Assembly (NCBI GenBank): GCA_029204225.1
Contig: CM055099.1
Location: 54,442,169 to 54,506,168 of the forward strand
Length of the DNA: 64,000 nt
Direction of reading: 5' to 3'
DNA from: Diphasiastrum complanatum
Taxonomy: Eukaryota; Streptophyta; Lycopodiopsida; Lycopodiales; Lycopodiaceae
The notes under the pieces were generated by a model. The model made no database searches and was not told where the DNA came from. It worked only from the letters and a program-made list of their open reading frames with translations. How positions within the stretch are numbered: position 1 is the first letter of the stretch; each line of letters opens with the position of its first letter. This document shows positions 46,566 to 58,061 of this stretch, in pieces. The position numbers and the translations under genes are program-made.

Positions 46566-47749
46566 AGGCTCTCACACACACACACATGCACGAAACTGGG
46601 TGGGTTTCTCTATATATCCCCTCCTAGTTCCCTTGCAAAATTGCTTATGGGATTAAAACTGGCTGCTTGGACACGTGGCGTCTGGGCAGCCAATTTAAAA
46701 AAAAAAAAAAAGATTTGGTCAGGAGGGCACCGGGGCCAAAGGGGCACCGTGCTCGCAAGATGCGAGACCCCTCACCCCCGTGATGCATCAGCTTTCCACC
46801 TTAGAGAACCCGTTCTCTCCAAGAGCTGATTTCAAGAAAAAGCACAAATCCTCTCACCAGTTGAGCAACCCGTCCTGTTGTGCAACATCACCGTGCCCGG
46901 GTGAGGGGGTGAGCATGGAAAGGCGCTCTCGGTGCTCGGATATGGATAGTTGATTGTTCTGGGATGGAAAGCATTGTAGAATGACATTGAATTTATTTTG
47001 GACTAATTGATCCTAAAATCAACATATGAAACTCTTGCTTGAAATGCCATGATAATAAAGACACAAAGATATTATTTATATATATATATATATATAGGAT
47101 TGTAAAGCAAGCAAATTCAATCACCCTAGAATCAGCTCAAAGTAGTTGAAGCATGCATCGTCAATATGGTGAACACATATAATGCTTCCCGGTATTATCA
47201 AACTGTGGGATGACAAAGAATCAAACCTTTGTGGATGAGTCTCAACACATGTAATGAAAAAATTGACACAGATTATTGAGAGCAAACACCAACCAATATT
47301 GAATTGAAGTGAGGTTCAAGAGTGTTTAGATGCATCATAAACTCTCCAAAACATACTTTTAATAATCGGCTTCAATCCTTTAAATGAATTAGAAATGATA
47401 GCTTCCATATATACTAGTTGGGGAATGGCTATGACCTTTAAGTTACATCTATCTTCTAGATTTGACAAGAATTTGTCATTTGACTAAACCCTATGGATAG
47501 TAATTGCATGTAATTATTATTTCATAAGGGTGCACTGAGGTGGCATGTGACCATATAAAAGAATTAGCATCATTCATTTATTTGTACCATGTACTCACAC
47601 ACTAACAATCAAGGTTCTATAAAAAATATTTGCAATAGTTTTAGGGTGTATGATGGTCCAAAAATCCCAATTCTACTTACACTTTTTGGGGAAAATACCC
47701 AAAGCCAAGAGCTTTTAATAAATATCAACAGAAAATAAGCTCCATAAGC
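46566..47749. other. No gene recognised
   Basis: It contains an A run (46687-46701), two short GC-rich patches with AGAGAACCCGTTCTCT (about 46803-46818, near-palindromic and also seen in altered form near 16123) and a (TA)n run at 47077-47096. The rest is AT-rich spacer. Confidence 0.5.
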
Positions 47750-49055
47750 TTAGAATTTTAGAAATCAAATAAAAGATAGCACCATCTTTAGAAGTATGCT
47801 AATGAGAAGAAGAACTTAAGCTATGGCATAACCCTACATCGAAGGCCTCAAATTTGAGCATCAACGCTTCTAGCCAGTCTCGATAAAGGATAGGAGATTG
47901 TGTTCAATATCAACTCATACTTACATGTCTTCCACCAATACTTCCAACAAAATAAGTAGATTCATCATTGTATGCATAACAAAGGCTACACAATGAAAAT
48001 ACATGTGATTATCCTAAGCACTTTTTCTATTAGAGTTGCTCAATGATATTTTTGTTATTCTCTTCACCTTGCTCTCATGTTTGCAACAATATCTCTTTGT
48101 ACCTAGTATCTTTTATTGATTAGTATCTCATCTCATTGATCCTGATCAACAGCTCCCTGTCATAGAGCTTTTTCAATGGAGAATTTCTCTTCCTACTTCT
48201 TATTTCAAATACGAGAGCTACTTTTGGAAAGAAAATTTGCACTTGCGAGGTAAAAATGTATGATGATTAGATCCAGCAATAGAATTCAAGATTGATAGAG
48301 CTAGAAAAGCCTTTCAAGGAGCCCACCGACTAAACAAAACAAGAGGTCGCTAAAGAGGCTACTAGGCTGCTATTTTTTTTTGAGTGAATTGCATTTTAGT
48401 TAGGAAAGGCATAAAGCAAGTTACAATTAAATATAGCCCCACTGTTTTTTGAATAAATTGTAATTAGCTTAATAGAAAGGAAATATTAAAAACTAAGATC
48501 TGAATAATCACTTTGATTATCAAGACTAGCAACAAACCTAGTTGTCAGAATGTTTCAAGATGTCTCATTTAATGACTTCTCTTTGAATTTTGAGCTAATA
48601 AAACAATTTGAACTACTAGATGGAGCCATGAGGGATGAGTGTAAGGAAAAAATCATAATACCAAAAGATACCAAAGGATATTTTCATTTTTTGAGTTGTG
48701 ACTTTGAGATAGCATTATTGTACTACAAATTGCTCAATCAAATGACTTTCTAAACAACAAAGTTATCACCATTCTTACTCACAAAATTTATTTCATTCTT
48801 TCATTTTTATAGATTTATTAATTTCAATTGTATCTAACCATTTCTAATCTTCCAACAAGTGTTCTTGTGACTATGAAGTTTTGATGAATTTCAACAAGGT
48901 TTACCAGAAGAGGACAAGATTATCTTAATTTACGTTTATCTATATCAAAACTATATCCTCGAAGCAACTCAATGTCTTATTTCCACAAATCATTTGAATT
49001 GCTAGAGCAAGTTGTCATATTCCTTGTCAATTTGAGCTACAACTTCTAGACTCAT
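47750..49055 (+). repeat. Large inverted repeat, left arm
   Basis: Reverse complement of 53569-54997 with good identity along its whole length, including a 68-codon frame at 48550-48753 (MFQDVSFNDFSLNFELIKQF) that is broken in the other arm. No known transposon protein and no clean terminal inverted repeat. Unclassified repeat family. Confidence 0.82.
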
Positions 49056-49525
49056 TTCATTCACTCATTTGAAAAATTAGTAGGTAGTTTTTTTTTCCAA
49101 TTACTCCTTTTTGGTTCCAAATGATTGTCTATTGACATTGACATTTGGTATGTCAAGATGCTCAAATCTAGCCAGTTCAATATGGAAGACATTGCAATGC
49201 TACTAGTTGAGTTGAAGACTTCAACACTAGAGTTCTAGCAAAATGCACACAAAAGTGTGCATTTCAAGCACTTTTTCAAAAAACAATATCTCACTAACTA
49301 TCACAAATCTCAACAAATCCTTTCACAAACATGTTCTACATATATACATTTACTAGTTAAAATAATTAAGCCATTGATTTTGCAAGATATGATGTGTCAA
49401 ACATACGAGTGTACTAGTCAAACTTCTATATTTTTAAATTGTGAGTGTAAAATGCTATATCTTTCACTACATTCTGTATGACTAATTCTTCTAAAAGAAT
49501 GTATACGACCATAGGAAAATGCCCA
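49056..49525. other. No gene recognised
   Basis: AT-rich spacer inside the large inverted repeat. Confidence 0.5.
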
Positions 49526-50060
49526 TTAAGAAAAGAAAAAGTCAATTTGAATTTGTACTAAAGTAGATCTATGGGCTCTTTGAGTTTCATATTTCAGGTG
49601 TTCAAATCTGTTGCCAAGATGTCCAAAACTAGTAAATAATCTCTTCGACCATATAGCTTCATGTGTCATAGAACTCAATGCCAAATACTGAACAGTGGGT
49701 TGCTTCTTTCTACTCCATGATATAGCTGCAGTACCTACACTAAATACAAATCTTGTAGTGGTCAAGATTTCCTGGCCAATGAAAATAAAAAAATGCAACC
49801 AAAACATTTGATTCATTCTTGCAAAACTATAAGCCATAATGTAGAGTTCTCCTGATGTATCAAGAACTCTTTTTGTAGTATGTCAGTGAGTCTCTCTCGG
49901 TTTAGACATGAATTGACTAAAAGCAAGCTCTTTGTAAGTCTAGGTACGTAAAGCACATTTGAAATGTTCTTTATCTTACTATTTGAAAACTATATAAGTA
50001 CATTGTTGATGTCCTGAATTTGGCACTCTTCCCCATTGGCATGTATGAGTAAGATAGATA
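49526..50060 (-). pseudogene. Decayed copia protease and RNase H, family C-like
   Basis: Minus strand. 50043-49890 reads ANGEECQIQ and, after a stop, KIKNISNVLYVPRLTKSLLL, matching the protease C-terminus of the 40.8-43.5-kb frame. 49837-49526 reads VGTAAISWSRKKQPTVQYLA and WSKRLFTSFGHLG, an RNase H end. Integrase and RT are deleted between them. Confidence 0.78.
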
Positions 50061-50740
50061 AGGCTACCAATCAATTACCTATTTAAATAGTGATTAATCT
50101 CATTTGTGTCATCCTATAAGATTAGCTTCAAATTTGCATCCATAGGCATACTCAACGACTTGCACTCATGCATATTAACCTTTTCAACAATTCTTTTAAA
50201 TATTTCCCTTGAGTCAGTACAATATCATCTCTTTTTTCCCAAGCCTCCAAACCCAAGCGATAATGCATCAAGCTTAGCAAAGCTATCTCCAAGAAATAGT
50301 CTACTTTTTTCAACAAGATATTATTGTTGGAGTTTAGTCTTACCTCTAATCACCTAATTCTTCTCAAAACTCCTTTACATACTCGCTCTTATCACAATCT
50401 GCAAGAATAAACTGTTATTCGAGACAAAATGCATTATCACGTGCACATTCAAACAATCTATAGAAATACACGAATATTCGAAGTAGAGCAAAGCTTGACT
50501 CGACTCTGCCTCAAATATTCGAATTCGAGTCACATGAATCGACATCGACTTGACACTATCGGCTATCGACACTTTTGACAGTCAAATGGTACCGCTCAAA
50601 ATGGAACATATGACATAACATTTCAAGACAATACATAATTTTTGAAAGTCCAAATACCATTTAAATACAAAAGGGCTTATATTACATTTATGTATTTTTT
50701 TCTTCAAAGTACATTTTCTAAGGAATTTTCATTGATGCCT
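50061..50740. other. No gene recognised
   Basis: AT-rich sequence with no convincing coding or structural signal. A TCGA-rich, CpG-containing patch is present around 50460-50580. Confidence 0.45.
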
Positions 50741-50746
50741 CTCAGT

Positions 50747-51073
50747 TCAGAACTTGACATATTTTGAACACTCGTTTTCAGTCGATAAGGTGAAAGAACC
50801 GTCTTCTTCATCAGAGTCAACTAACATATTTTCCTCAGAGTCCGTGTCCAATGTTGATAAGAAACCTTGTAAGTCAACTTTTCTTTGTTGCTGACGAGTT
50901 AAGGATGATGGTTGTCCCATTAATCCAAGTCATTCTTTCAATATGGTTATAGTTGACTCTCATAGACGATTGGTCATTGTTAACTCAAAATTAAAAGTCA
51001 AAATATCTACATCCTGTAAATTCAAATCATCGACCCTCGGTTGCTGTTTTGGTAATCGTTTTCTCTTGTCCAT
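50747..51073 (-). pseudogene. Broken reading frame with acidic C-terminus
   Basis: A 109-codon minus-strand frame starting MDKRKRLPKQQPRVDDLNLQ and ending in an acidic run (DTDSEENMLVDSDEEDGSF) before TGA. Two in-frame TGA codons interrupt it. Its basic start and acidic end look like a real protein end, perhaps the tail of a DNA-transposon transposase, but I cannot assign a family. Confidence 0.35.
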
Positions 51074-51714
51074 TGGGATCTCTTTGCAACATTTCAAATT
51101 TGTACCTTCCCAAAAAAGCATTCATTGAAATGGTGCACAACCAACGATGGTCAAAGTTTAAAAAAAAAAAAAACTTATGAAGTGGTGCACATCTAGTGGA
51201 CCTATAATATTTTTGTCTGGTAGTTTATTAGAATGACTCCAAACACTTTTGCAATCCAAAATAAATGTTTTGCGACATTTTTAGAAGCCAAATGTGCAAC
51301 AAGACTCCCGACGTCAATTTTCATTAAAAACATTGCATCACCTCAATATGATAGCTTCTAAAGTTTGTCAAATTTTCTTCGAGGCCACATAAAGAATGGA
51401 ATCTCCAAGAAATAGTACTCTTTACATCATGTAATTATGCCCTTGAGGGGCCTATCCAGTGCTCGAGAAACATGTTATGAGTTATAAGAAAAAAAAACTT
51501 GCACTTTTTAGAGCCTATCGATTTTTTGAAGACTATTACTTATGAAAAGGTCTGTATGCTTTTATAGAAAATCTTCAAAGATTTAATGATATTGACTTTT
51601 GAAATATTATGCCAATTCCATTCATAATTTTGCCGATTTTTCCGAGCACTGGGCATATCCAAGGACAAGTCTTGATCCCTGTGCATGGATAGCTTCTCTT
51701 ATGTAGAGCATAGC
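51074..51714. other. No gene recognised
   Basis: AT-rich spacer. Confidence 0.5.
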
Positions 51715-52045
51715 AAACAAAAACGTCTCCTCCACTTCTAGCACTTGCTAAAGGTTCACAAATAGCTTGGGAGAGATGGAGAGAGAGAAAACCCATAAAA
51801 TTTTTCGGCATAGCAAGTTTTTGTTCGTTATGCTCGGCATAGGAGAATCTTTTTGGTTTGCACATAATCTTTTTGTTAGATAACAAAAAATTCTATGCAA
51901 AGAAAAAAGATTCTCATATGCTGAGCATAACAAGAAAACTTCAAGTTGTGGCTTTTCTCTCTTTCCATCTCTCCAAGGCTATTTGTGAACCTTTAGCAAG
52001 TGTTCCACATGGCTGTTCTATCAGAGAAGTGGAGGAGACCTTTTT
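51715..52045. repeat. Imperfect foldback, ~160-bp arms, 2-base loop
   Basis: The centre is a perfect palindrome: TTTTGTTA (51871-51878), GA, TAACAAAA. The arms pair outward through 'gcataac', 'ctctctccatctctcc', 'ctatttgtgaacc' and 'agcaagtg' to the GAGGAGAC block near 51727 and 52036. The right arm has ~20 extra bases near 52005-52028. Translating each arm 5' to 3' on its own strand gives related peptides (ICEPLAS in both), so one arm is an inverted copy of the other. Confidence 0.85.
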
Positions 52046-53568
52046 TCGATCCAGCGAGACAAAGCTGTCTCTGCATTTTATAGGATAAGGGAAGATCTCA
52101 GTGAAAAGCCGAGTAAATGTTTTGAGCCATCCCAGCCAATCCAAATCGTGAAAGAAAATTGGCATCTATTGTCATGCGTTCTTCACTGGATCTGTAACGA
52201 TGGAAGTGATTGCATGATATTGTGATCTGTTTTGGTTCCTTCTAGCAATCTACATTGTTTTTTGCTCTCATAGTGCTGAGGGCCAGAAAAAGGTCATTGT
52301 TATCAAAGTTTGAACTTGTTAAAGTTTCCACGGTACTCTTTGGTCAAACTTTATCAGTACTGCTCAAGCGTTCCCTCATGTAACGTGAAATACGTTTCTC
52401 AGGCGTTTGCATAGTGATTTCTCTCGCATATCCTTCGGAAGTGCCTTTTGTCAGAGGGCACAGTCAGACGTAGCATCAAAAAAGGCCCGTCGTAGGGCAG
52501 AAGATGATGCTTTGTGCGTTCTCTGGCTTTCTCGATTTCCAAACCAGATGTAAGAAATTTTTCTCTCATGAATTAACTTAATGATTGCACCATCAACGCT
52601 CAGAGGCTGAGTGCTCCGAGACTATCGGTTTTGAGATGATTTAAGGTATGAATAGAATTTTCTGCTCAAAATCTTTGAGCAAGAAGCAATCTCACATATG
52701 TTATAAAACAAAATGCGTAGCTACGGAAGAACTTAAAGCAAGAAGTTTTCGCCCCACTAAAAGAATGACTGAAAATGAAGGTTCACAACACAAGAAGCCT
52801 ATATGAAATCATGGATGAGCTGATCAAAGACATCACAAAGAGAACCCTTGATCTTGTCTGTTTTTGGAGCATTTATCAAACAAATACTCTCGTTTCCATA
52901 ACTTAGCTAGTAGTAAAATTCAGAAATTGATCTTATCCTGGTTGTAATTGGCTCTTGGGTTTTGTTTATATCAGATTTGGCTTCTCATTACAGATTGTGC
53001 TTTGTATTAAGCTGATCTAAAATCTTGGACAACTGTGGTTTCAACCCTTCGTTTTAAGATTGTCTTAAAATTGTGAAACCAAGTTTTTGTCTTGCAAACT
53101 TTTGGTCTATTCTCTCTCTACCCGACAGCTTGGTTGCTTTCGCTCTCTACGGGTCCAAACCACTACTTTCACTTCTTGTAAATCTATCTTTCTAAAGCAT
53201 GCAAAGCAATGTCCTGATTTCTAGCTCAAAAAAAAAAAGGGTCTAGAAAGAATAAAGTGAGGGGTAGAAAGAAGAAATTAAACACATTGATAATCATAAG
53301 TGATATATTTTTTCATATATTTTTCAGTTACATTTTTCAACACAATCAAATTTAGAAATTAATATTTTAATCATCATAATCAAGTTTAAAAAATCAAATA
53401 TATATATATATATATATATATATTTATTTATTTATTTATTTTTAAAATAACTCAACAAATCAATCAATCTCAAAATTTTCAAACTACTAAAATCACTAAA
53501 ATTCATAATTGTTTATTTAAATTAAAATTTAAAAAATATTGATTTGAATTTTTGCTTCAATTTTAAAA
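52046..53568. other. No gene recognised; AT-rich end with TA repeats
   Basis: No supported coding content. 53270-53560 is extremely AT-rich with a (TA)n run at 53398-53423 passing into (TTTA)n. Confidence 0.5.
53398..53440. repeat. (TA)n then (TTTA)n microsatellite
   Basis: About 13 TA units followed by four or five ATTT units. Confidence 0.9.
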
Positions 53569-54997
53569 ATGAGTCTAGAAGTTGTAGCTCAAATTGACAA
53601 AGAATATGACAACTATCTCTAGCAATTCAAATGATCCGTGGAAATAACACATTGAATTACTTTGAGGATATAGTTTTGATATAGATGAACGTAAATTGAT
53701 TTAATCTTGGTCCTCTTGTGGTAAACATTATTGAAATTTAATCAGCTTACTTCAATCTTATCAAAACTTCATAGCCACAAGAACACTTGTTGGAAGATTA
53801 GAAATGGTTACATACTAGTGAAATTTATCGAAGTTAAAAAGCAATAAGCATTTTATTGTAATATGAATGAATGATGACCAACTAACATATAACATGAATG
53901 AATTACTATAAAAATAAAAGAATGAAATAAATTTTGAGAGTAAGAATGGTGATAATCTTGTTGTTTAGAAAGTCATTTGATTAATAGCAATTTGTAGTAC
54001 AATAATGGTATCTCAAAGTCACAACTCAAAAAATGAAAATCTCCTTTTGTGTCTTTTGGTTATTATGATTTTCTCCTTACACTCATCTCTCATGGCTCCA
54101 TCTAGTTGTTCAAATTGTTTCATTAGCTCGAAATTCAAAGAGAAGTCATTAAATGAGACATCTTGAAACATTTCTGACAACTAACTTTGTTGCTAGTTTT
54201 GATAATCAAAGTGATTATTGATATCTTAGTTTTTTTATGTTTCCTTGCTATTAAGCTAATTACAATCTATTCAAAAAACATTTGTAAATTGCTTTATGCC
54301 TTTCCTAACTAAAATGTAATTCACTCGAAAAAGAAATAGCCAGCCTAGTAGCCAGTTTAGCACCTCTTGTTTTGTTTAGATGGCGGGCTCCTTCAAAGGC
54401 TTTTTTAGCTCTACCAATTTTGAATTCTATTGCTAGATCTAATCATCATACATTTTTGCCTTGCAAGTGCAAATTTTCTTTCCAAAAGTAGCTCTCGTGA
54501 TTGAAATAAAGAGTGGGAAGAGAAAATCTCCATTGAAAAAGCTCTATGAGAGGAAGCTGTTGACAAGGATCGATGAGATAAGATACTAATCAATAAAAGA
54601 TACTAGATACAAAGAGATGTTGTTGCAAACATGACAACAAGGTGAAGAGAGTAACAAAAATATAATTGAGCAACTATGATAGAAAAAGTGCTTAGGATAA
54701 TCACATGTATTTTCATAGTGTGATTTCATCAATTCTAGTGTAGCCTTTGTTGTGCATGCAATGATGAATCTACTTATTTTGTTGGAAGCATTGGTGGAAG
54801 ACATGTAAGTATGCGCTGATATTTAACACAATCTCCTATCCTTTCTATAGTTCCTTCAAGACTGGCTAGAAGCTTTGATGATCAAATTTGAGGCCTTCGA
54901 TGTAGGGTAATGCCATAGTTGAAGATATTCTTCTCGTTAGCATACTTTTAAGGATGGTGCTATCTTTAATTTAATTCGTAAAATTCTATGGCTTATC
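53569..54997 (-). repeat. Large inverted repeat, right arm
   Basis: Pairs with 47750-49055 in inverse orientation; about 90 extra bases near 53830-53930 account for most of the length difference. No coding motif. Confidence 0.82.
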
Positions 54998-55387
54998 GTG
55001 ACAAAATCTTACATAAAAATGAATCCCAATCAATCCTAAAAGTGATGGAGGATGCACAAATCAAATATCTAGGTCCAAACTATGAGCTAGAATCAAGACT
55101 AGTTACCAAAACTAGCAAATTTGGCATTTAACTCCACATTAGGCATATAGATTTGATCAAATGAACCAAATTTAAGTACAGCAAGCTTCTCAGACTTGTA
55201 AGCAGGTTCAGTACCTTCCAAACCAAGCAATTAATGCATAAGAACACTCACATCCAATAGCTAGAACTCGCCACCAAAAGACAATGATGATAGAAGTAGA
55301 AAAATTCGTTTTTTCTTGATATTTGGATGGAAATCCCATCATACATTTATACTTTTCAAGCTCGGATGTCCAAAAATAGCCAAAATT
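54998..55387. other. No gene recognised; probable leader of family E element
   Basis: Lies just upstream of the family E gag, but no LTR or primer site could be found. Confidence 0.4.
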
Positions 55388-55735
55388 GGCAAGATTTGAT
55401 TGTAAGTAGATTTCACATCATCTTATCTTCATTCCAACTTTGTGAGGGAGTGCTAGAACTGAGATTATAAGTCCATTTGTTGGATTAGAAATCTAATTTG
55501 AGTGAAGCACTACAAGAGAGAGACCTTAGTGAGTTTCTAGAGACAATCAAATCCATTTCTTGGCAAGATTTGTTTGAAAGTAGTTTTCAATTCATCTTAT
55601 CTTCATTCCAGCTTTGTGAGGGAGTGATAGAACTGTGATTATAAGTCCATTTGTTGGATTAGAAATCAAATTTGAGTGAAACACTGCAAGTGTGACACCT
55701 TTGTGAGTCTCAAGTCAATCAAATCTATTTCTTGT
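55388..55735 (+). repeat. 174-bp tandem duplication upstream of family E gag
   Basis: 55388-55561 and 55562-55735 both start GGCAAGATTTG and contain 'gtccatttgttggattagaaatc' in two pieces each under 20 bases of exact match. They end just before the gag start. The copies differ at roughly a tenth of positions by eye. Confidence 0.85.
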
Positions 55736-55755
55736 TTGTAGAAGTCACTAGTAAG

Positions 55756-56952
55756 ATGGGATCTGCTGGAGCATACCTTCTAGGAGCTAGTGAGAGATTG
55801 AATTCTACAAATTATGCTATTTGGAAGGTTAGGATGGAGTCACTCTTGGTGCTCCAAGACCTTTATGAGTTCTTGATTGAAGATGAAGATGAACCTCTAG
55901 GTGCACAAGAGTTAGCTAGATACAAGAAGAGATCTAGGCTTGCACTTCATTGTGTGAAGAGGAATGTGAGCAATGATTTGTTGAGAGAAGTATCAGCATG
56001 TACTAGTGCTAAAGAGGCTCTGAAGTCTTTAAAATCAATTTATGAATCTAGTAACACTTCGAGGGTTCTCATGCTTAGGAATCAGATTTTGCAAAGCATG
56101 AGGAGAAGTGAGGAGAGTGCACATGATTATGTACTCAGAATCAAGTCTCTAAATAGGGAGTTGGCTTCCATTGGAGAGAAGATTCATGATGGAGAGCTTG
56201 TACAAATTATCCTTAATGGTCTAGGAGATGACTTTGCAAATTTGGTCCAAAGTTTTGCCATCCAAGATACTTTGCTGACTATAGAAAAACTTCACAGTGT
56301 GTTAGTGGCTGAAGAGTGTAGGATTCTCCATGCAAAATCTAGGATGAGTTCCTTGTCTTTGCAGGATGGTGATGAGAAAGCCAATTTCTCATTCAAGGGC
56401 AAACAGAAGACCAATGGAAAGAAGAAGCATCCAAAGGAGGCCAAAGAAGGGGATGATGCATCAAGCTCAAAGGACAAGTCAAAGCAGAAATGCTTCTTTT
56501 GTGGAAAGAAGGGGCATTATGCATCTGAATGCTACAAGAGGCTAAGAGCACAAGTGGAGGAGGACAAACAAGGAAACCTTGTAAAGGAGGAGGAGGATAA
56601 TGAAGTAGATGTATTCTTGATGGCATCTACATCCTCACCAACAAGCAATAGCAATTCAAGAGACAATTGGTGGATCGACAGTGGGGCTAGTTCCCACATG
56701 TCTTGTGAAAAGGATTTTTTCTCAACCTTACACTCATTCAATGATGCTAAAAAGTTTGTCTTTACTACAAATGATGAAGGGTGTAGGATAGATGGTATTG
56801 GCACCATCTCTTTGTGTCTAGAATCCTCAAAATGCATGGATCTAGAAAATGTCCTTTATGTACCATCAATCACCAAGAATATGCTTAGTGTTGGTCTACT
56901 CTTAGAAAGTGGTTTGGATGTCTACTTTAAGCATGGTGTTTGTTTATCTTGA
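55756..56952 (+). CDS. Copia Gag-protease open frame (family E)
   Basis: I prefer ATG 55756 (MGSAGAYLLGASERLNSTNY) to the upstream ATG 55732, because it aligns with family A, B and D gag starts. 398 codons. YAIWKVRMESLLVLQDLYEF begins the capsid-like part; CCHC knuckle CFFCGKKGHYASEC starts at residue 246; aspartic protease WWIDSGASSHMSC has D308; VLYVPSITKNMLSVGLLLES ends the protease. There are no internal stops, unlike every other gag in the window. The end at HGVCLS is probably a frameshift: the next frame (LKNDVCIAKGFKHGRLFKLE) continues the usual protease-integrase linker. Confidence 0.88.
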   Translation: MGSAGAYLLGASERLNSTNYAIWKVRMESLLVLQDLYEFLIEDEDEPLGAQELARYKKRSRLALHCVKRNVSNDLLREVSACTSAKEALKSLKSIYESSNTSRVLMLRNQILQSMRRSEESAHDYVLRIKSLNRELASIGEKIHDGELVQIILNGLGDDFANLVQSFAIQDTLLTIEKLHSVLVAEECRILHAKSRMSSLSLQDGDEKANFSFKGKQKTNGKKKHPKEAKEGDDASSSKDKSKQKCFFCGKKGHYASECYKRLRAQVEEDKQGNLVKEEEDNEVDVFLMASTSSPTSNSNSRDNWWIDSGASSHMSCEKDFFSTLHSFNDAKKFVFTTNDEGCRIDGIGTISLCLESSKCMDLENVLYVPSITKNMLSVGLLLESGLDVYFKHGVCLS

Positions 56953-57640
56953 AGAATGATGTTTGCATTGCAAAGGGATTTAAACATGGAAGATTGTTTA
57001 AGTTGGAAGCTAGTGTTGCTTTTGAAAGAATGAGCTTGGCAAAGGAGGAGATCACTCAAGAGGAGATCTTGGCAAAGTGTGATCTTGCTTGCATTGAGGA
57101 GGAGCATCAAAAGGAGGAAGATCTTGAGGATCAGCCTCAAAGCTTGAGAGTTCCAAGGGAGTCCTCAATGACAATGGCCGAGTCATCAAATTGCATGCAA
57201 ATTGTCCATTCAAGTGTGCATCTTGCAAGGGTGGTGAGCATTGAGAGTCTACTATCTTTGAGTACTTGTTAGATAGTATTAGTAGACATGGAGTGACTTG
57301 TTGCTTATCTTTAAGATCTATGGTGTTTAGTACTCTTTATGACAAGACAATGAAATTAGATGCTTTCAAATCTCCATTTGTTGTTGATAAAGCAATTTCA
57401 TTGGATAACTATTTTTGTAATAGTTTGAATAGTGTCATAAAAGATGAAACATCATTTGTATTGGAAATCTTTGAGTCCATATGCTTTGAGCATGATCATT
57501 CCAATGTAAGGACCAAAGATTATCCTATTTCAATGATAGGAATAATGGTAGTGTTTTGCTCTTCAAGTAGAGATTGTAGAATCTACTTGTTTTCCATCAA
57601 AGAAGTTGTCAATGGTAGAAATATGATCTTTCAAAAGTGA
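56940..57640 (+). pseudogene. Family E protease tail, unknown segment, integrase C-terminus
   Basis: 56940-57272: after KGFKHGRLFKLEAS the sequence leaves the copia pattern (AKEEITQEEILAKCDLACIE, EEEHQKEEDLEDQP) and no finger or LIHSD appears. 57266-57640: LDSISRHGVTCCLSLRSMVF and SLDNYFCNSLNSVIKDE are unrecognised; the end (GIMVVFCSSSRDCRIYLFSI, VVNGRNMIF) matches the integrase tail GIMVGYSS.KKAYR.Y...VI.SRDVIF. About 560 bp of unknown sequence therefore stands where the integrase core belongs. Confidence 0.65.
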
Positions 57641-58061
57641 AAGATTTGTAAACTTGAAGAATCACCTTTGGATCAACACCTTATTCAATTCATTGATGGT
57701 TTGGAGTCAAGTCAAGTGGAGGAGCAAGTTCAAGACCCAAGGACTCCAAGAAGAACCTTGAGTATTAAGATGGAGCCATCAAGGCTCAATCATATGGATC
57801 AAGCAAGGCAAGTTGTCTTTGGCAACATTATTTATGCACTTAATATTTTAATTGATGTATCTTCAAGTGCACAAAATGCCTTGGAATCTATGTCTTGGCA
57901 TGATGTTTAGTTTTGAAGTGTGCTACATGTATATAGACACATTTATGGAACATCTTGTAAGGGATCCTCTAAGAGGTGGTGAAAGATCCTTCATGGACAT
58001 CATTCTCTATTGGAGTCTCAAAAGTGCCTTGTTTGTAGCTGGATTTTTTAGACACTTCTAA
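57641..58061 (+). pseudogene. Family E integrase-RT linker and RT C-terminal scrap
   Basis: DPRTPRRTLSIKMEPSRLNH corresponds to the SPRRS.R.RSEPRRL linker; QARQVVFGNIIYALN corresponds to GKQV.....YA. A jump then leads to YIDTFMEHLVRDPLRGGERS followed by FMDIILYWSL, matching SIDTPMEQIVKDPNKGDERS and F.EDITLFRSL near the RT C-terminus. Everything between, including YVDD, is deleted, and the two parts are in different frames. Confidence 0.7.

Noticed and set aside
46217-46829. Overlapping 95-186-codon frames on both strands of the GC island
   Set aside because: Expected from low stop-codon frequency at high GC; no domain and repeat-driven composition.
51575-52088. Two opposed frames encoding similar ICEPLAS peptides, looking like a small gene family
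   Set aside because: They are the two arms of the foldback; similarity comes from the inverted duplication.
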